64,000 nucleotides of DNA from JAICJC01 sp963709425 (lineage in GTDB: Bacteria > Actinomycetota > Thermoleophilia > Gaiellales > JAICJC01): positions 372,001-436,000 of the forward strand of contig CAVPWG010000002.1 of assembly GCA_963709425.1 (NCBI GenBank), read 5' to 3'. A model generated the notes under the pieces. The model did no database searches, was not told where the DNA came from, and saw only the letters and a program-made list of their open reading frames with translations. The position numbers and the translations under genes were made by a program. Positions 8,350-16,143 of this stretch are shown here, piece after piece (positions within the stretch are counted from its first letter, which is position 1; every line of letters starts with the position of its first letter).

Positions 8350-8479
8350 GGGGACAGTCCCTGAACGGTCGCCGTGACGACTCCGCGGCGCCCTCGTGAC
8401 ACACTGCGGGCCCAGCTGTTCGAGCAGCCGCGCGCCGACGTCACGGATGTGTGACGCGAAAGGTTCAGGGACTGTCCCC
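8350..8479. repeat. 130-bp palindromic repeat element with 17-bp inverted ends
   Basis: The 17 bases at 8350-8366 (GGGGACAGTCCCTGAAC) are the exact reverse complement of 8463-8479. Between them are about 96 bp with smaller inverted segments (for example CGTGACG near 8370 against CGTCACGG near 8440). The arms also contain their own inner palindrome GGGACAGTCCC. It sits in the 284-bp space between the 57-aa gene and the convergent glutamine-synthetase-like gene. It has the look of a REP/BIME-type or MITE-type element and could also stop transcription from both sides. Nothing else was seen in this interval. Confidence 0.7.
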
Positions 8480-8532
8480 GACCCGGCCGGCACGTGCACC
8501 AGACGCTCGTAGCGACCCTTGGGTTCCCCGTG

Positions 8533-9879
8533 TCACAGGCGTTCGAAGCTGCGGAACCTCTCCCAATCGGTCACGGCTGCCTCGAACGACCTGAGCTCCG
8601 TTCGCGCGTAATGCAGGTAGTGATCGACGACCTGCGGTCCGAACGCCTCGCGCGCGAGCGCCGAGCCCTCGAACAGGTCGATCGCCGTCCCGAGGCTCGA
8701 CGGCACCCGTGGCTTGTCGTGGGCGTCGTAGGCATTGCCGGGGTATGCATCCTCGAGGTCGAGGCCGTTCTCGATCCCGTGCAACCCCGCCGCGATCATC
8801 GCCGCGAACGCGAGATACGGGTTGGTGTCGGCGCCCGCTAGCCGGCTCTCGACGCGCAGCCCCGGGCCGTGCCCGACGACGCGGAACGCGCACGTGCGGT
8901 TGTCGACACCCCATGCGAGGGTCGTCGGCGCGAACGATCCCCAGGCGTAGCGCTTGTACGAGTTGACGTTCGGCGCGAAGCACAGCGTGAGCTCGCGCGT
9001 GGCGGCGAGCTGGCCCGCCAGGAATTGCCGGAAAAGGTCGGTCTGATGGCCGTCCCCGTCGGCGAACGCGGTGCCGTTCTCGTCCCAGAGGCTGCAGTGG
9101 ATGTGGCACGAGTTGCCCTCGCGCTCGTCGTACTTGGCCATGAACGACAGCGCATAGCCGTGCGCGTGGGCGATCTCCTTGGCGCCGTTCTTGTAGACGG
9201 AGTGGTTGTCGGCCATCGCGAGCGCGTCGGAGTAGCGGAAGTTCACCTCGTGCTGGCCGAAGTTGCATTCGCCCTTGGAGTCCTCGACGCGGATCCCGGC
9301 GCCGGCCATTCCGAGCCGGATCGGCCTGATGACGTCCTCGACCATGGTCGTGCCGAGGATCGAGTAGTCGACGTTGTAGGCGTTCGCGGGCACGAGGTCG
9401 TGGTAGCGCTTGGTGCGCGCCGAGTCGTAGGTCTCGCGGAACAGGAAGAACTCGAGCTCCGACCCGATGTTGGCCACCAGTCCGCGCTCCGCCAGCCTGT
9501 CGAGCTGGCGGCGCAGGATCTGCCGCGGCGAGGGTGCCACCGGCCGTCCGTCCTGCCACTGGATGTCGCAGACGACGAGCGCGGTCTTCTCGAGCCACGG
9601 GATGCGCCTGAGCGTCGCCATGTCGGGGTGGAAGACGAAATCGCCGTACCCCGACTCCCATGACGCCATCTCGAAGCCCTGCACCGGCATCATGTCGACG
9701 TCGACGGTCAGCAGGTAGTAGCAGCCCTCGGCTCCGTGCGCAGCGACCTCGTCGCAGAAGAACGGCGCGTGCAGGCGCTTTCCCTGGAGCCGTCCCTGCA
9801 TGTCGGTCATCACGAGCAGGACCGTGTCGATCTCGCCGCTCTCCACGTCGGCGCGCAGCTCCTCGAGGGTCAGCGGCAC
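8533..9879 (-). CDS. Glutamine synthetase-like gamma-glutamyl-amine ligase
   Basis: 448 aa with a GTG start. The N-terminal beta-grasp part and the C-terminal catalytic domain of the glutamine synthetase superfamily are present, with metal/ATP-site segments such as SELEFFLF, CHIHCSLW, NSYKRY and ESRLAGAD. Length and sequence type match the GlnT/PuuA group, which ligates glutamate to amines (putrescine, ethylamine, anilines), rather than housekeeping GlnA. Divergently placed 25 bp away are a gamma-glutamyl hydrolase-type amidotransferase and an aldehyde dehydrogenase, so the cluster resembles the Puu pathway. The GTG is 8 nt after a TATATG box that overlaps the opposite gene's -10. Confidence 0.85.
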   Translation of the reverse strand: MPLTLEELRADVESGEIDTVLLVMTDMQGRLQGKRLHAPFFCDEVAAHGAEGCYYLLTVDVDMMPVQGFEMASWESGYGDFVFHPDMATLRRIPWLEKTALVVCDIQWQDGRPVAPSPRQILRRQLDRLAERGLVANIGSELEFFLFRETYDSARTKRYHDLVPANAYNVDYSILGTTMVEDVIRPIRLGMAGAGIRVEDSKGECNFGQHEVNFRYSDALAMADNHSVYKNGAKEIAHAHGYALSFMAKYDEREGNSCHIHCSLWDENGTAFADGDGHQTDLFRQFLAGQLAATRELTLCFAPNVNSYKRYAWGSFAPTTLAWGVDNRTCAFRVVGHGPGLRVESRLAGADTNPYLAFAAMIAAGLHGIENGLDLEDAYPGNAYDAHDKPRVPSSLGTAIDLFEGSALAREAFGPQVVDHYLHYARTELRSFEAAVTDWERFRSFERL

Positions 9880-9887
9880 GCGCCATT

Positions 9888-9895
9888 CATATACT
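9888..9895. promoter_or_regulatory. Overlapping divergent -10 boxes between the ligase and hydrolase genes
   Basis: On the plus strand TATACT (9890-9895) precedes the ATG at 9905 by 9 nt. On the minus strand TATATG (9893-9888) precedes the GTG at 9879 by 8 nt. The two boxes share TATA, so polymerase should not be able to open both at once. The whole intergenic space is 25 bp. Confidence 0.55.
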
Positions 9896-9904
9896 GCTTA
9901 CGGG

Positions 9905-10618
9905 ATGAACCGCAAGCGGCCGGTGATCGGAATCAGCGCCTACGACGTCCCCGTCGACTTCGGACAGTGGAAGGACATGCGCTGCGTGCTCGTGCCCGAG
10001 GGTTACGTCCGGTCCGTCGTCGCGGCCGGCGGCGTCCCCGTCCTCATCCCGCCGGTCGAGGTCGCGCCCGAGATCCTCGGCGACGTCGACGCGATCGTCT
10101 TCACCGGCGGTTCGGACATCAACCCGGCCGTGTACGGGCAGGACCCGCACCCCGAGTCGAGCGGCTTCTACGACCACCGCGACGCCGCCGAGCTCGAGCT
10201 CATGCGCGCGGCGCTGGGACAGGCGATGCCGGTCCTCGGCATCTGCCGCGGCATGCAGCTTCTGAACGTCGCCCGCGGCGGCGATCTCGTCCAGCACCTC
10301 GAGGGCGACACCCACAAGGGGCCTCCCGGGGCATACACCCGGCATTCGGTGAGCGTGCTCCCCGGGACGCGCCTGGCGGCGGTGCTGGGCACCAACGCAC
10401 ACACCCACTCCTGCCACCATCAGGCCCCCGACCGTCTCGGCGACGGGCTGCGGGTCGCGGCGACTGCCGAGGACGGGACGGTCGAGGCGATCGAGGATCC
10501 GGCGGCGCACTACGTGGTCGGTGTGCTGTGGCATCCCGAGGAGGACGCCGAGGGCGGCGGGGCGCTCTTCCGCGCGCTGGTCGACCAGGCGACGACGTAT
10601 CGGAGGGTGGCGGCATGA
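9905..10618 (+). CDS. Class I glutamine amidotransferase-like hydrolase (PuuD-like, peptidase C26)
   Basis: 237 aa. The nucleophile elbow GICRGMQ contains C114, and the catalytic His/Glu pair is HPE at H210 and E212. The early TGGSDINP motif is typical of PuuD-type gamma-glutamyl-gamma-aminobutyrate hydrolases, which release the glutamyl group after oxidation of a glutamylated amine. The start ATG follows the divergent promoter overlap. The 3' end overlaps the aldehyde dehydrogenase start as ATGA, so the two genes are coupled. Together with the ligase on the other strand it completes a gamma-glutamylated intermediate route. Confidence 0.88.
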   Translation: MNRKRPVIGISAYDVPVDFGQWKDMRCVLVPEGYVRSVVAAGGVPVLIPPVEVAPEILGDVDAIVFTGGSDINPAVYGQDPHPESSGFYDHRDAAELELMRAALGQAMPVLGICRGMQLLNVARGGDLVQHLEGDTHKGPPGAYTRHSVSVLPGTRLAAVLGTNAHTHSCHHQAPDRLGDGLRVAATAEDGTVEAIEDPAAHYVVGVLWHPEEDAEGGGALFRALVDQATTYRRVAA

Positions 10619-12060
10619 GCGTGCAGGCAATCGAGGGCCTCGTCATCGGCGGCGAGCGGGTCGACGCGGCGGAGGGCCGGACGTTCGAGGTCGTGAACCC
10701 GGCGACCGCAACGACGCTCGCGACGGTCGCCGAGGGCGGCGTCGAGGATGTGAACCGTGCCGTGGCAGCTGCCGTCCAGGCGTACGCCGGCTGGGGTGCC
10801 CTGTCGCCGGTGACGCGCGGGCGGCGGATGCACCGCTTCGCCGCCCTCGTCGAGGAGCACGCCGAGGCGCTGGCCCTGCTCGAGTGTCAGAACGTCGGCA
10901 TGCCCATCTCCGATGCTCGCGGCCAGTTGGGGATGATCATCGACGTCATCCGCTACTACGCGGGCGCCGTGGACAAGTTCTTCGGTCACACCGTCCCGGT
11001 CGAGCGGGACGGTGTGGCGCTCACGTTCCGGGAGCCGATCGGTGTGGTGGGCCTCATCACGCCCTGGAACTTCCCGCTCAACATCGCCAACTGGAAGATC
11101 GCGCCGGCCATCGCAGCCGGGAACACCGTCGTCCTGAAGCCCGCGTCGCTCACGCCGCTCTCGGTGCTTCGCTACGCGGAGCTGGCCGTCGAGGCGGGGA
11201 TCCCGGAAGGGGTGCTGAACGTCGTCCCGGGCCCCGGCGGCACCGTCGGCTCGGCGCTGGTCGAGCACCCCGACGTCGGCAAGATCGGCTTCACCGGCTC
11301 GACGGAGGTCGGCGCGGGGATCGCGCGGCGGGCGGCGGCGACGATCAAGCGCGTCACCCTCGAGCTGGGCGGGAAGTCGGCCTGCGTCGTCTTCGCCGAC
11401 GCCGACATCGAGAAGGTCGGCCGGATGGCGCCGTACGCGGTGTTCGAGAACTGCGGGCAGGACTGCTGCGCGCGGTCGCGGCTGATCGTCGAGGAGTCGG
11501 TGAAGGACGAGCTGCTCGAGCGCTACGCGGCCACCGCGAGCGGGCTTCGCGTGGGGATGCCCGAGGATGCCGCAACCGAGATCGGGCCGCTCGTCTCGGC
11601 TGCGCAGCGCGAGACCGTGGAGGGCTACGTCCAGGCGGGCATCGAGGAGGGTGCGAAGGTCGTGGCGGGCGGGGAGCGTCCGGGCGCCGAGCTCGAGGCC
11701 GGGTTCTTCTATCGGCCGACCGTGCTCGACGACGTGACCAACGACATGCGCGTCGCACGCGAGGAGATCTTCGGGCCGGTCGTCGGCGTCATCACGTTCC
11801 GCGACGAGGCTGAGGCGATCCGGATCGCTAACGACACGCCGTACGGCCTCTCCGGCTCGCTCTGGACGCGCGACGGCGCGCGCCAGCTGCGGGTCGCGAG
11901 AGCGATGCGGACGGGCGTGCTCGGCGTGAACTCCAACTCGAGCGTCTTCCCGCAGACGCCGTTCGGCGGCTACAAGCAGTCGGGCGTCGGCAAGGAGCTC
12001 GGGATGCACGCGCTCGAGCACAACACCGAGCTGAAGAGCGTCTTCATCTCGACGGAGTGA
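10615..12060 (+). CDS. Aldehyde dehydrogenase (NAD(P)-dependent, PuuC/BetB-like)
   Basis: 481 aa. The ALDH fold is complete: PWNFPLN (residues 150-156), the nucleotide-binding segment GFTGSTEVG (226-233), the general base E250 in LELGGK, and the catalytic C284 in GQDCC. Near the C-terminus the NSNSSVFPQTPFGG motif is typical. Its place after a PuuD-like gene with an ATGA overlap suggests it oxidises a gamma-glutamyl-aminoaldehyde or a related amino-aldehyde. A purine-rich GGAGGGTGG lies just upstream of the start within the previous gene. Substrate not provable from sequence. Confidence 0.92.
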   Translation: MSVQAIEGLVIGGERVDAAEGRTFEVVNPATATTLATVAEGGVEDVNRAVAAAVQAYAGWGALSPVTRGRRMHRFAALVEEHAEALALLECQNVGMPISDARGQLGMIIDVIRYYAGAVDKFFGHTVPVERDGVALTFREPIGVVGLITPWNFPLNIANWKIAPAIAAGNTVVLKPASLTPLSVLRYAELAVEAGIPEGVLNVVPGPGGTVGSALVEHPDVGKIGFTGSTEVGAGIARRAAATIKRVTLELGGKSACVVFADADIEKVGRMAPYAVFENCGQDCCARSRLIVEESVKDELLERYAATASGLRVGMPEDAATEIGPLVSAAQRETVEGYVQAGIEEGAKVVAGGERPGAELEAGFFYRPTVLDDVTNDMRVAREEIFGPVVGVITFRDEAEAIRIANDTPYGLSGSLWTRDGARQLRVARAMRTGVLGVNSNSSVFPQTPFGGYKQSGVGKELGMHALEHNTELKSVFISTE

Positions 12061-12476
12061 CGCGGGACGAGGCCTTCACGGCGGATCTGGCCGGCCGTCT
12101 CATCGCCGCGCCAGGCGCGCAGGTCGTTGTCGCCCAGTGGACCGCTCCGGGAGGCGGCGGCGATCCGCCACGGTACATCGCGCCGCTCCACGTCCACCGG
12201 ATGGACGACGAGGCCTGGTACGTCCTCGAGGGCGCCCTCGTGGTGCGGTCGGGCGACCGCGACGTCGAGGTGCCCGCCGGCGGCGCGGTGATCGTGCCGC
12301 GCGGCACGCCGCACACCTTCTGGAATCCGCAGCCCGGGCCGACCAGGTACGTGCTCGTGATGACGCCTCGCATCCGCTCGCTCATCGATGCCCTCCACGC
12401 GCTCGGAGGCCCCACACCCGAGACGGTCGCCGCCGTGTTCGAGGAGCACGAGAGCGAATATCTCGGCTGGCCGTGA
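12057..12476 (+). CDS. Cupin-domain protein
   Basis: 139 aa from GTG overlapping the ALDH stop (GTGA). A single cupin: motif 1 around HVHRMDDEAWYVLEG (residues 42-56) has two histidines and a glutamate, and motif 2 around PRGTPHTF (residues 81-88) has the third histidine, so a metal site is intact. Tight coupling puts it in the amidotransferase/ALDH operon, where it may act on or sense a pathway intermediate; this is inference. It converges with the DUF3291 gene, which ends 3 nt away. Confidence 0.8.
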   Translation: MTRDEAFTADLAGRLIAAPGAQVVVAQWTAPGGGGDPPRYIAPLHVHRMDDEAWYVLEGALVVRSGDRDVEVPAGGAVIVPRGTPHTFWNPQPGPTRYVLVMTPRIRSLIDALHALGGPTPETVAAVFEEHESEYLGWP

Positions 12477-12479
12477 TGG

Positions 12480-12980
12480 TCAGCCGCAGGCGGCCGGCAG
12501 GATGCGAAGCGCCGCCGGGTCGAGCGGCTGCCCCTCCGGCGTGAACGGCTGCTTGAAGTCGAAGGCGGCCGGCGCCGGCCCGTTGCGACGGTGCTCGGTG
12601 AGGCGCGCGACCGCCTCGGCGACGGTCGGCGTCGTCCCTGCGGCGACCCACCACAGCGCCAGGTGGGTCTCGACCGGGCGCTCGAACCACTGCCGCCGGC
12701 GCTGCATCACGCCGACGTGCCGGCCGCCGTAGACGAAGGCCCACAGCGCCTCGAGTGACTCCCACACCGAGAGGTTCACGATCACCCGCGGGTCGTCGTC
12801 GATCCGCACCGCCGTCGCGTCGCCGTCCTCGGTCTGGAGCCGCCACACGAACCCGGGGGCGGCGTCGGCGAGCGCGTTCACCGGGGCCAGCGCGGCGACG
12901 AAGTCGGCGAGCAGCGGCGAGTCGAGCGGCTCCAGGGCCCGGGTGACGTTCACCTGTGCGATGTGCATGTTCGCGCCCAC
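12480..12980 (-). CDS. DUF3291 family protein
   Basis: 166 aa. The sequence matches the DUF3291 pattern: HIAQVN at the start, PLDSP, VNALAD, PGFVWRLQ, NLSVWES near residue 70, and HLALWW further on. The family has a ferredoxin-like fold related to antibiotic-monooxygenase proteins; its function is unknown. A GTG at 12980 is chosen because a TACCCT box lies exactly 7 nt upstream; the ATG at 12968 is the conventional alternative, 4 codons in. Divergent from the DUF1905 gene. Confidence 0.82.
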   Translation of the reverse strand: MGANMHIAQVNVTRALEPLDSPLLADFVAALAPVNALADAAPGFVWRLQTEDGDATAVRIDDDPRVIVNLSVWESLEALWAFVYGGRHVGVMQRRRQWFERPVETHLALWWVAAGTTPTVAEAVARLTEHRRNGPAPAAFDFKQPFTPEGQPLDPAALRILPAACG

Positions 12981-12987
12981 GATCTCG

Positions 12988-13008
12988 AGGGTACACGTGC
13001 GCGATACT
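12988..13008. promoter_or_regulatory. Divergent -10 boxes (TACCCT minus, GATACT plus)
   Basis: The minus-strand TACCCT (12993-12988) lies 7 nt before GTG 12980. The plus-strand GATACT (13003-13008) lies 7 nt before ATG 13016. Both fit leaderless transcripts from a 35-bp shared region. Confidence 0.4.
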
Positions 13009-13015
13009 GCGACGC

Positions 13016-13468
13016 ATGGTGGAGAGCTTCGACGGCACGCTGGAGCAGCACGGGTCGGGCACCCTCCTCGAGGTGCCGTTCGACGTCCGCGCGGTGTTCG
13101 GAAAGGCCAGGGCACCGGTCCGCGGGACGGTCAACGGCTATCCGTTCCGGACGACGGTCGCGACCTATGGCGGGCGCTACTTCCTCGGCTTCCGGCGTGA
13201 GATCCGCGAGGCCGCGGGCTTCGAAGACGGCGACAAGCTCGCGGTCGTGCTCGAGCTCGACGACGCGCCGCGCACGGTCGAGGTCCCGCCGGAGCTCCAG
13301 GCCGCGCTCGCGGCTGACGCGGAGGCCCGGGCGACGTTCGACGGCCTCTCCTACACGCACCGGCGCGAGTACGTCGAATGGGTGTCGGGCGCGAAACGCG
13401 AGGAGACCAGGCGGGCGCGTGTCGAGCGCGCGGTGGGCATGCTGCGCGACGGCGTCCGCCACCCGTGA
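13016..13468 (+). CDS. DUF1905/YdeI-type small protein
   Basis: 150 aa. Residues 1-95 resemble DUF1905 (beta-rich, with FDVRAVFGK and VNGYPFRT), and residues 100-150 carry the bacteriocin-resistance YdeI/OmpD-associated tail with LSYTHRREYVEWV and an RRARVERAV helix. The combination is common in actinobacteria and other soil bacteria; biochemical role unknown. The start ATG is 7 nt after a GATACT box. It ends 9 nt before the convergent receiver gene. Confidence 0.8.
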   Translation: MVESFDGTLEQHGSGTLLEVPFDVRAVFGKARAPVRGTVNGYPFRTTVATYGGRYFLGFRREIREAAGFEDGDKLAVVLELDDAPRTVEVPPELQAALAADAEARATFDGLSYTHRREYVEWVSGAKREETRRARVERAVGMLRDGVRHP

Positions 13469-13477
13469 GGCGGCGTC

Positions 13478-13855
13478 CTACCCTGCCGTGTGCGCGGCGC
13501 GGATCGCGTCGATCAGCTCGTCGAGCCCGACGCCCTTCTTGAGACAGCTCGCCGCCCCGGCGTTGAGGGCGGCCTCGATCATCTGCGGCTCGTCATAGGC
13601 CGAGAGCACGACGACGGGCATCGCCCACTCCGAGGCGGCTATCTGCTCCGTGGCCTCGATGCCGTCGACGTTCGGCATCCGCATGTCCATGACGACGACA
13701 TCGGGATGGGCGCGCTCGGCCGAGACGACCGCCTCGGCCCCGTCGGATGCCTCGCCGACAACGTCCATCCCCGCCTCTTCCAACGCGTCGCGCAGCACAC
13801 CACGGAGAAGCGCGTTGTCCTCGGCGATCAGGATCTTGATGCCCACGCTGCTCAC
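13478..13855 (-). CDS. Single-domain response regulator (CheY-like receiver)
   Basis: About 125 aa, receiver domain only. It shows the acidic pair in AEDN, the phospho-acceptor aspartate in VVVMDMRMPNVDG, the conserved serine in VVLSAYD and the lysine in CLKKG. No output domain follows, so it would work by protein contact or as a phosphate sink. It lies downstream of the PfkB gene on the same strand, in a group with a histidine kinase and a LuxR-type regulator. Start is uncertain: GTG 13855, GTG 13846 and TTG 13867 are all possible; a TAGGGT box sits 11 nt before the first. Confidence 0.85.
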   Translation of the reverse strand: MSSVGIKILIAEDNALLRGVLRDALEEAGMDVVGEASDGAEAVVSAERAHPDVVVMDMRMPNVDGIEATEQIAASEWAMPVVVLSAYDEPQMIEAALNAGAASCLKKGVGLDELIDAIRAAHTAG

Positions 13856-13869
13856 GTACCTCGGCAACC

Positions 13870-14589
13870 CTACAGGTACAGGTGGTCGGTATGTGAGGCC
13901 GCGGCCCGGGCGGCAGCCTCCGGGGATTCGCCGCCCGCCCGGCCGGCGACGTACGCCGCGGTCCAGGTGTCACCGGCGCCGGTGGGGTCGGCGTAGATCC
14001 CGGTCCTGCTGGAAGCGGAGTGCCATTCGCCGCCGGCCGTCACGCCGGCTGCGCCGTCGCGGCCGAGCGTGACGACGACCTCCGGCGCTCCAAGACCTCG
14101 CAGCGACTCGGCAGCGAGGCCGCCCGCGGCAGCTTCGGCCTCGGCCCGGTTGAGCTTCAGGATCGAGACGCCGCGGATCGCGTCGGGCGGGAACGGCCGC
14201 AGCTGGACGGGGCCCGGCGCGTCGCCGCGGCACAGGCCCTGACCGTCGATACACACCCGGTGGCCGGCCTCGGCGAGCCCGGCGATCGTCTCGGGTGGGA
14301 AGTCCCCCGCGGTCTGTCCGCCCAGGATGACCCAGTCGCAGCCGTCGACCGCTGCCAGCACCTCGTCCGGGGCAAACGGCTCACCGACCGCCTCGACCCA
14401 CTGCTCGACGCCGCCGTCGTGGTGTCGCAGGCGGCTCGTGAACCCGCCGCGCTCGACCACGACGCACGGCACGCCGAGCGCCTCCAGCGAGCGGCGGGCA
14501 TAGAACGGCGTCCCGCCGGGCCGGTGCTCGGTGCCGCCCTCGGTCATGACGATGTCGGCCGCCCTGTGCCCGACCACGCCGATCCTCAC
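13870..14589 (-). CDS. PfkB-family carbohydrate kinase
   Basis: 239 aa, a compact ribokinase-type fold. The C-terminal signature DPTGAGDTWTAAY has the anion-hole glycines and catalytic aspartate, and the middle has a KLNRAE segment typical of the family. The usual N-terminal GG motif is seen as RPGGTPFYA. It phosphorylates a sugar, nucleoside or similar alcohol; substrate not deducible. GTG start overlaps the histidine kinase stop (GTGA), so it is translationally tied to a two-component system, an unusual partnership. The open frame continues upstream but is the shadow of the kinase gene. Confidence 0.85.
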   Translation of the reverse strand: MRIGVVGHRAADIVMTEGGTEHRPGGTPFYARRSLEALGVPCVVVERGGFTSRLRHHDGGVEQWVEAVGEPFAPDEVLAAVDGCDWVILGGQTAGDFPPETIAGLAEAGHRVCIDGQGLCRGDAPGPVQLRPFPPDAIRGVSILKLNRAEAEAAAGGLAAESLRGLGAPEVVVTLGRDGAAGVTAGGEWHSASSRTGIYADPTGAGDTWTAAYVAGRAGGESPEAAARAAASHTDHLYL

Positions 14590-15431
14590 CGGGCGGCGGG
14601 CACGTGGAGCGAGACGATCGTCCGGGTGCCCGGCGCGGACTCGAGCGTCAGCTTGGCGCCGATCCGTGCGGCCCGCTCGCGCATCATCCGGATGCCCACT
14701 CCCTCCCGCGGCCCGTGGCCGTTGCCGTCGAGCCCTCCGCCCCGGTCCTCGACCGAGAGATGGATGTCCGCGGACGAGCGCCGGAGGCTGATGAGGACCG
14801 GCGGCCGCCCATGCCGAGCGGCGTTCACCGCCGCCTCGCGCGCGATCTGGAAGATGGCCGTGTCGCGGTCCTCCTCGGCCTCCCAGCCGCCGCCGGGCCG
14901 GTTGAACGACGTCGCCACCCCGTACTCCTCGTGGACGGTCTCGGCCAGCGAGCCGAGGGCCTGCACGAGCCCCTGCTGCTGCATCACGACCGGGTGCAGG
15001 CGCGCCACCGTTCGGCGCAGGTCGTCCGCGGCGTCGGCCGCCAGGCGCTCCAGCCTTCCGAGCACCTCCTCGGCGTGGTGGACGTCGCCCTTCGAGATCG
15101 CGTCGCGGACGACGTCGCACATGAGCCGCACCGCGGTCAGGGTCTGCTGGGGGCCGTCGTGCAGGCAGTGCGCCAGCGTCTCGCGCTCGGCGTCGATGGC
15201 GTCGAGCATGTGGTCGAAAAGCTCACCCTGCTCCCGCGGGCCACGGCCGCGCCCGCCGCGCGCGCCGGGCCATGCCCAGGCGAGCGCCCCGGAGGCCAGG
15301 ACGGCGACCGCCGTGACCGCAGCCGCGACGGCGGCCGGGGCACCCGCGAGCGATGCCGCGGCCGCGGCGAGCGCGCCGCACGCTGCCACCCCTGTGATGC
15401 GCAGCAGGCGGCGGTCAGTCGATGAACTCAT
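14586..15431 (-). CDS. Sensor histidine kinase, NarL/DegS type
   Basis: 281 aa. Two hydrophobic segments (residues 10-30 and 34-54) form a short membrane anchor without a large sensor. A HisKA_3 dimerisation domain follows, with the phospho-accepting H91 in CLHDGPQQTL. The HATPase_c domain lies at about 185-280 with the N-box EAAVNAARHG and VEDRGGG. It partners the LuxR-type response regulator gene just upstream, whose 3' end overlaps its start by 17 nt. With so little extracytoplasmic sequence, the signal is probably cytoplasmic or within the membrane. Confidence 0.92.
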   Translation of the reverse strand: MSSSTDRRLLRITGVAACGALAAAAASLAGAPAAVAAAVTAVAVLASGALAWAWPGARGGRGRGPREQGELFDHMLDAIDAERETLAHCLHDGPQQTLTAVRLMCDVVRDAISKGDVHHAEEVLGRLERLAADAADDLRRTVARLHPVVMQQQGLVQALGSLAETVHEEYGVATSFNRPGGGWEAEEDRDTAIFQIAREAAVNAARHGRPPVLISLRRSSADIHLSVEDRGGGLDGNGHGPREGVGIRMMRERAARIGAKLTLESAPGTRTIVSLHVPAAR

Positions 15432-16080
15432 ACCGCAGCGCCAGCGCGACGGCCTGGGTGCGAGTGTCGGCCTCGAGCTTCGTCATGGCGTTGCGGACGT
15501 GCGTCCGCACCGTCTCGGGGCTGATGAAGAGCCGCTGGGCGATGTCCGGGTTCGAGAACCCGTTCGCCAGCAGGCCGAGGATCTCGCGTTCCCGCCCTGA
15601 GAGTGCGGGCAAGCGTTCCGTTGCCTTCGGGGTAACAAGCTCCGACGCCAGCGTCGGGTCGACGTACGCGCCCCCCTCGGCCACGCGTTTCACGGCGCGC
15701 ACGATGTCGTCGGGCGGCGCCTCCTTGAGCACGTAGCCGCGCGCGCCGCAGTCGAGGCCTTCCGCAAGGAGCCCGCGCTCGCCGTGGGCCGTGTAGAGAA
15801 TGACGGCCATCTCTGGATGGGCGGCCGTGATCTGGCGGGTTGCCTCGAAGCCGTCCATGCCCTCCATCCGCACATCCATCACGATCACATCGGGGCGGCG
15901 CTTTTCGGCCATGTCGACGGCGCCGTCGCCGGACGAGCTCTCGCCGATCACCGAGATCTCGCGGTCGCGGGTGAGGATCATCTTGACGCCCTCCCGAACG
16001 GCAGCGTGATCGTCCACCACCAGGCAACGAACCTGGGTGCGGACTTCGGCGTCCCCCCCGCTGGCCTGCGACACCGCCAT
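15415..16080 (-). CDS. LuxR/NarL-type response regulator
   Basis: 221 aa. The N-terminal receiver shows LVVDDHAAVREG and the phospho-acceptor in VIVMDVRMEGMDG. The C-terminal LuxR helix-turn-helix (about 155-215) shows LSGREREILGLLANGFSNPDIA and TVRTHV. It is the first gene of the RR-HK-PfkB-receiver group and overlaps the kinase. ATG 16080 is preferred, since a GATTCT box lies 7 nt before it; ATG 16095 would add five residues. Divergent from the cation transporter. Confidence 0.92.
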   Translation of the reverse strand: MAVSQASGGDAEVRTQVRCLVVDDHAAVREGVKMILTRDREISVIGESSSGDGAVDMAEKRRPDVIVMDVRMEGMDGFEATRQITAAHPEMAVILYTAHGERGLLAEGLDCGARGYVLKEAPPDDIVRAVKRVAEGGAYVDPTLASELVTPKATERLPALSGREREILGLLANGFSNPDIAQRLFISPETVRTHVRNAMTKLEADTRTQAVALALRYEFID

Positions 16081-16131
16081 GGGTAGGAGAATCATTGCAC
16101 TTCGGAAGGCGAAAAGGAAACCGGACGTCCG

Positions 16132-16137
16132 TAAACT
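16132..16137 (+). promoter_or_regulatory. -10 box (TAAACT) for the CDF transporter gene
   Basis: TAAACT is followed by 6 nt and the ATG at 16144, predicting a leaderless transcript. Confidence 0.5.
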
Positions 16138-16143
16138 GCGCGC

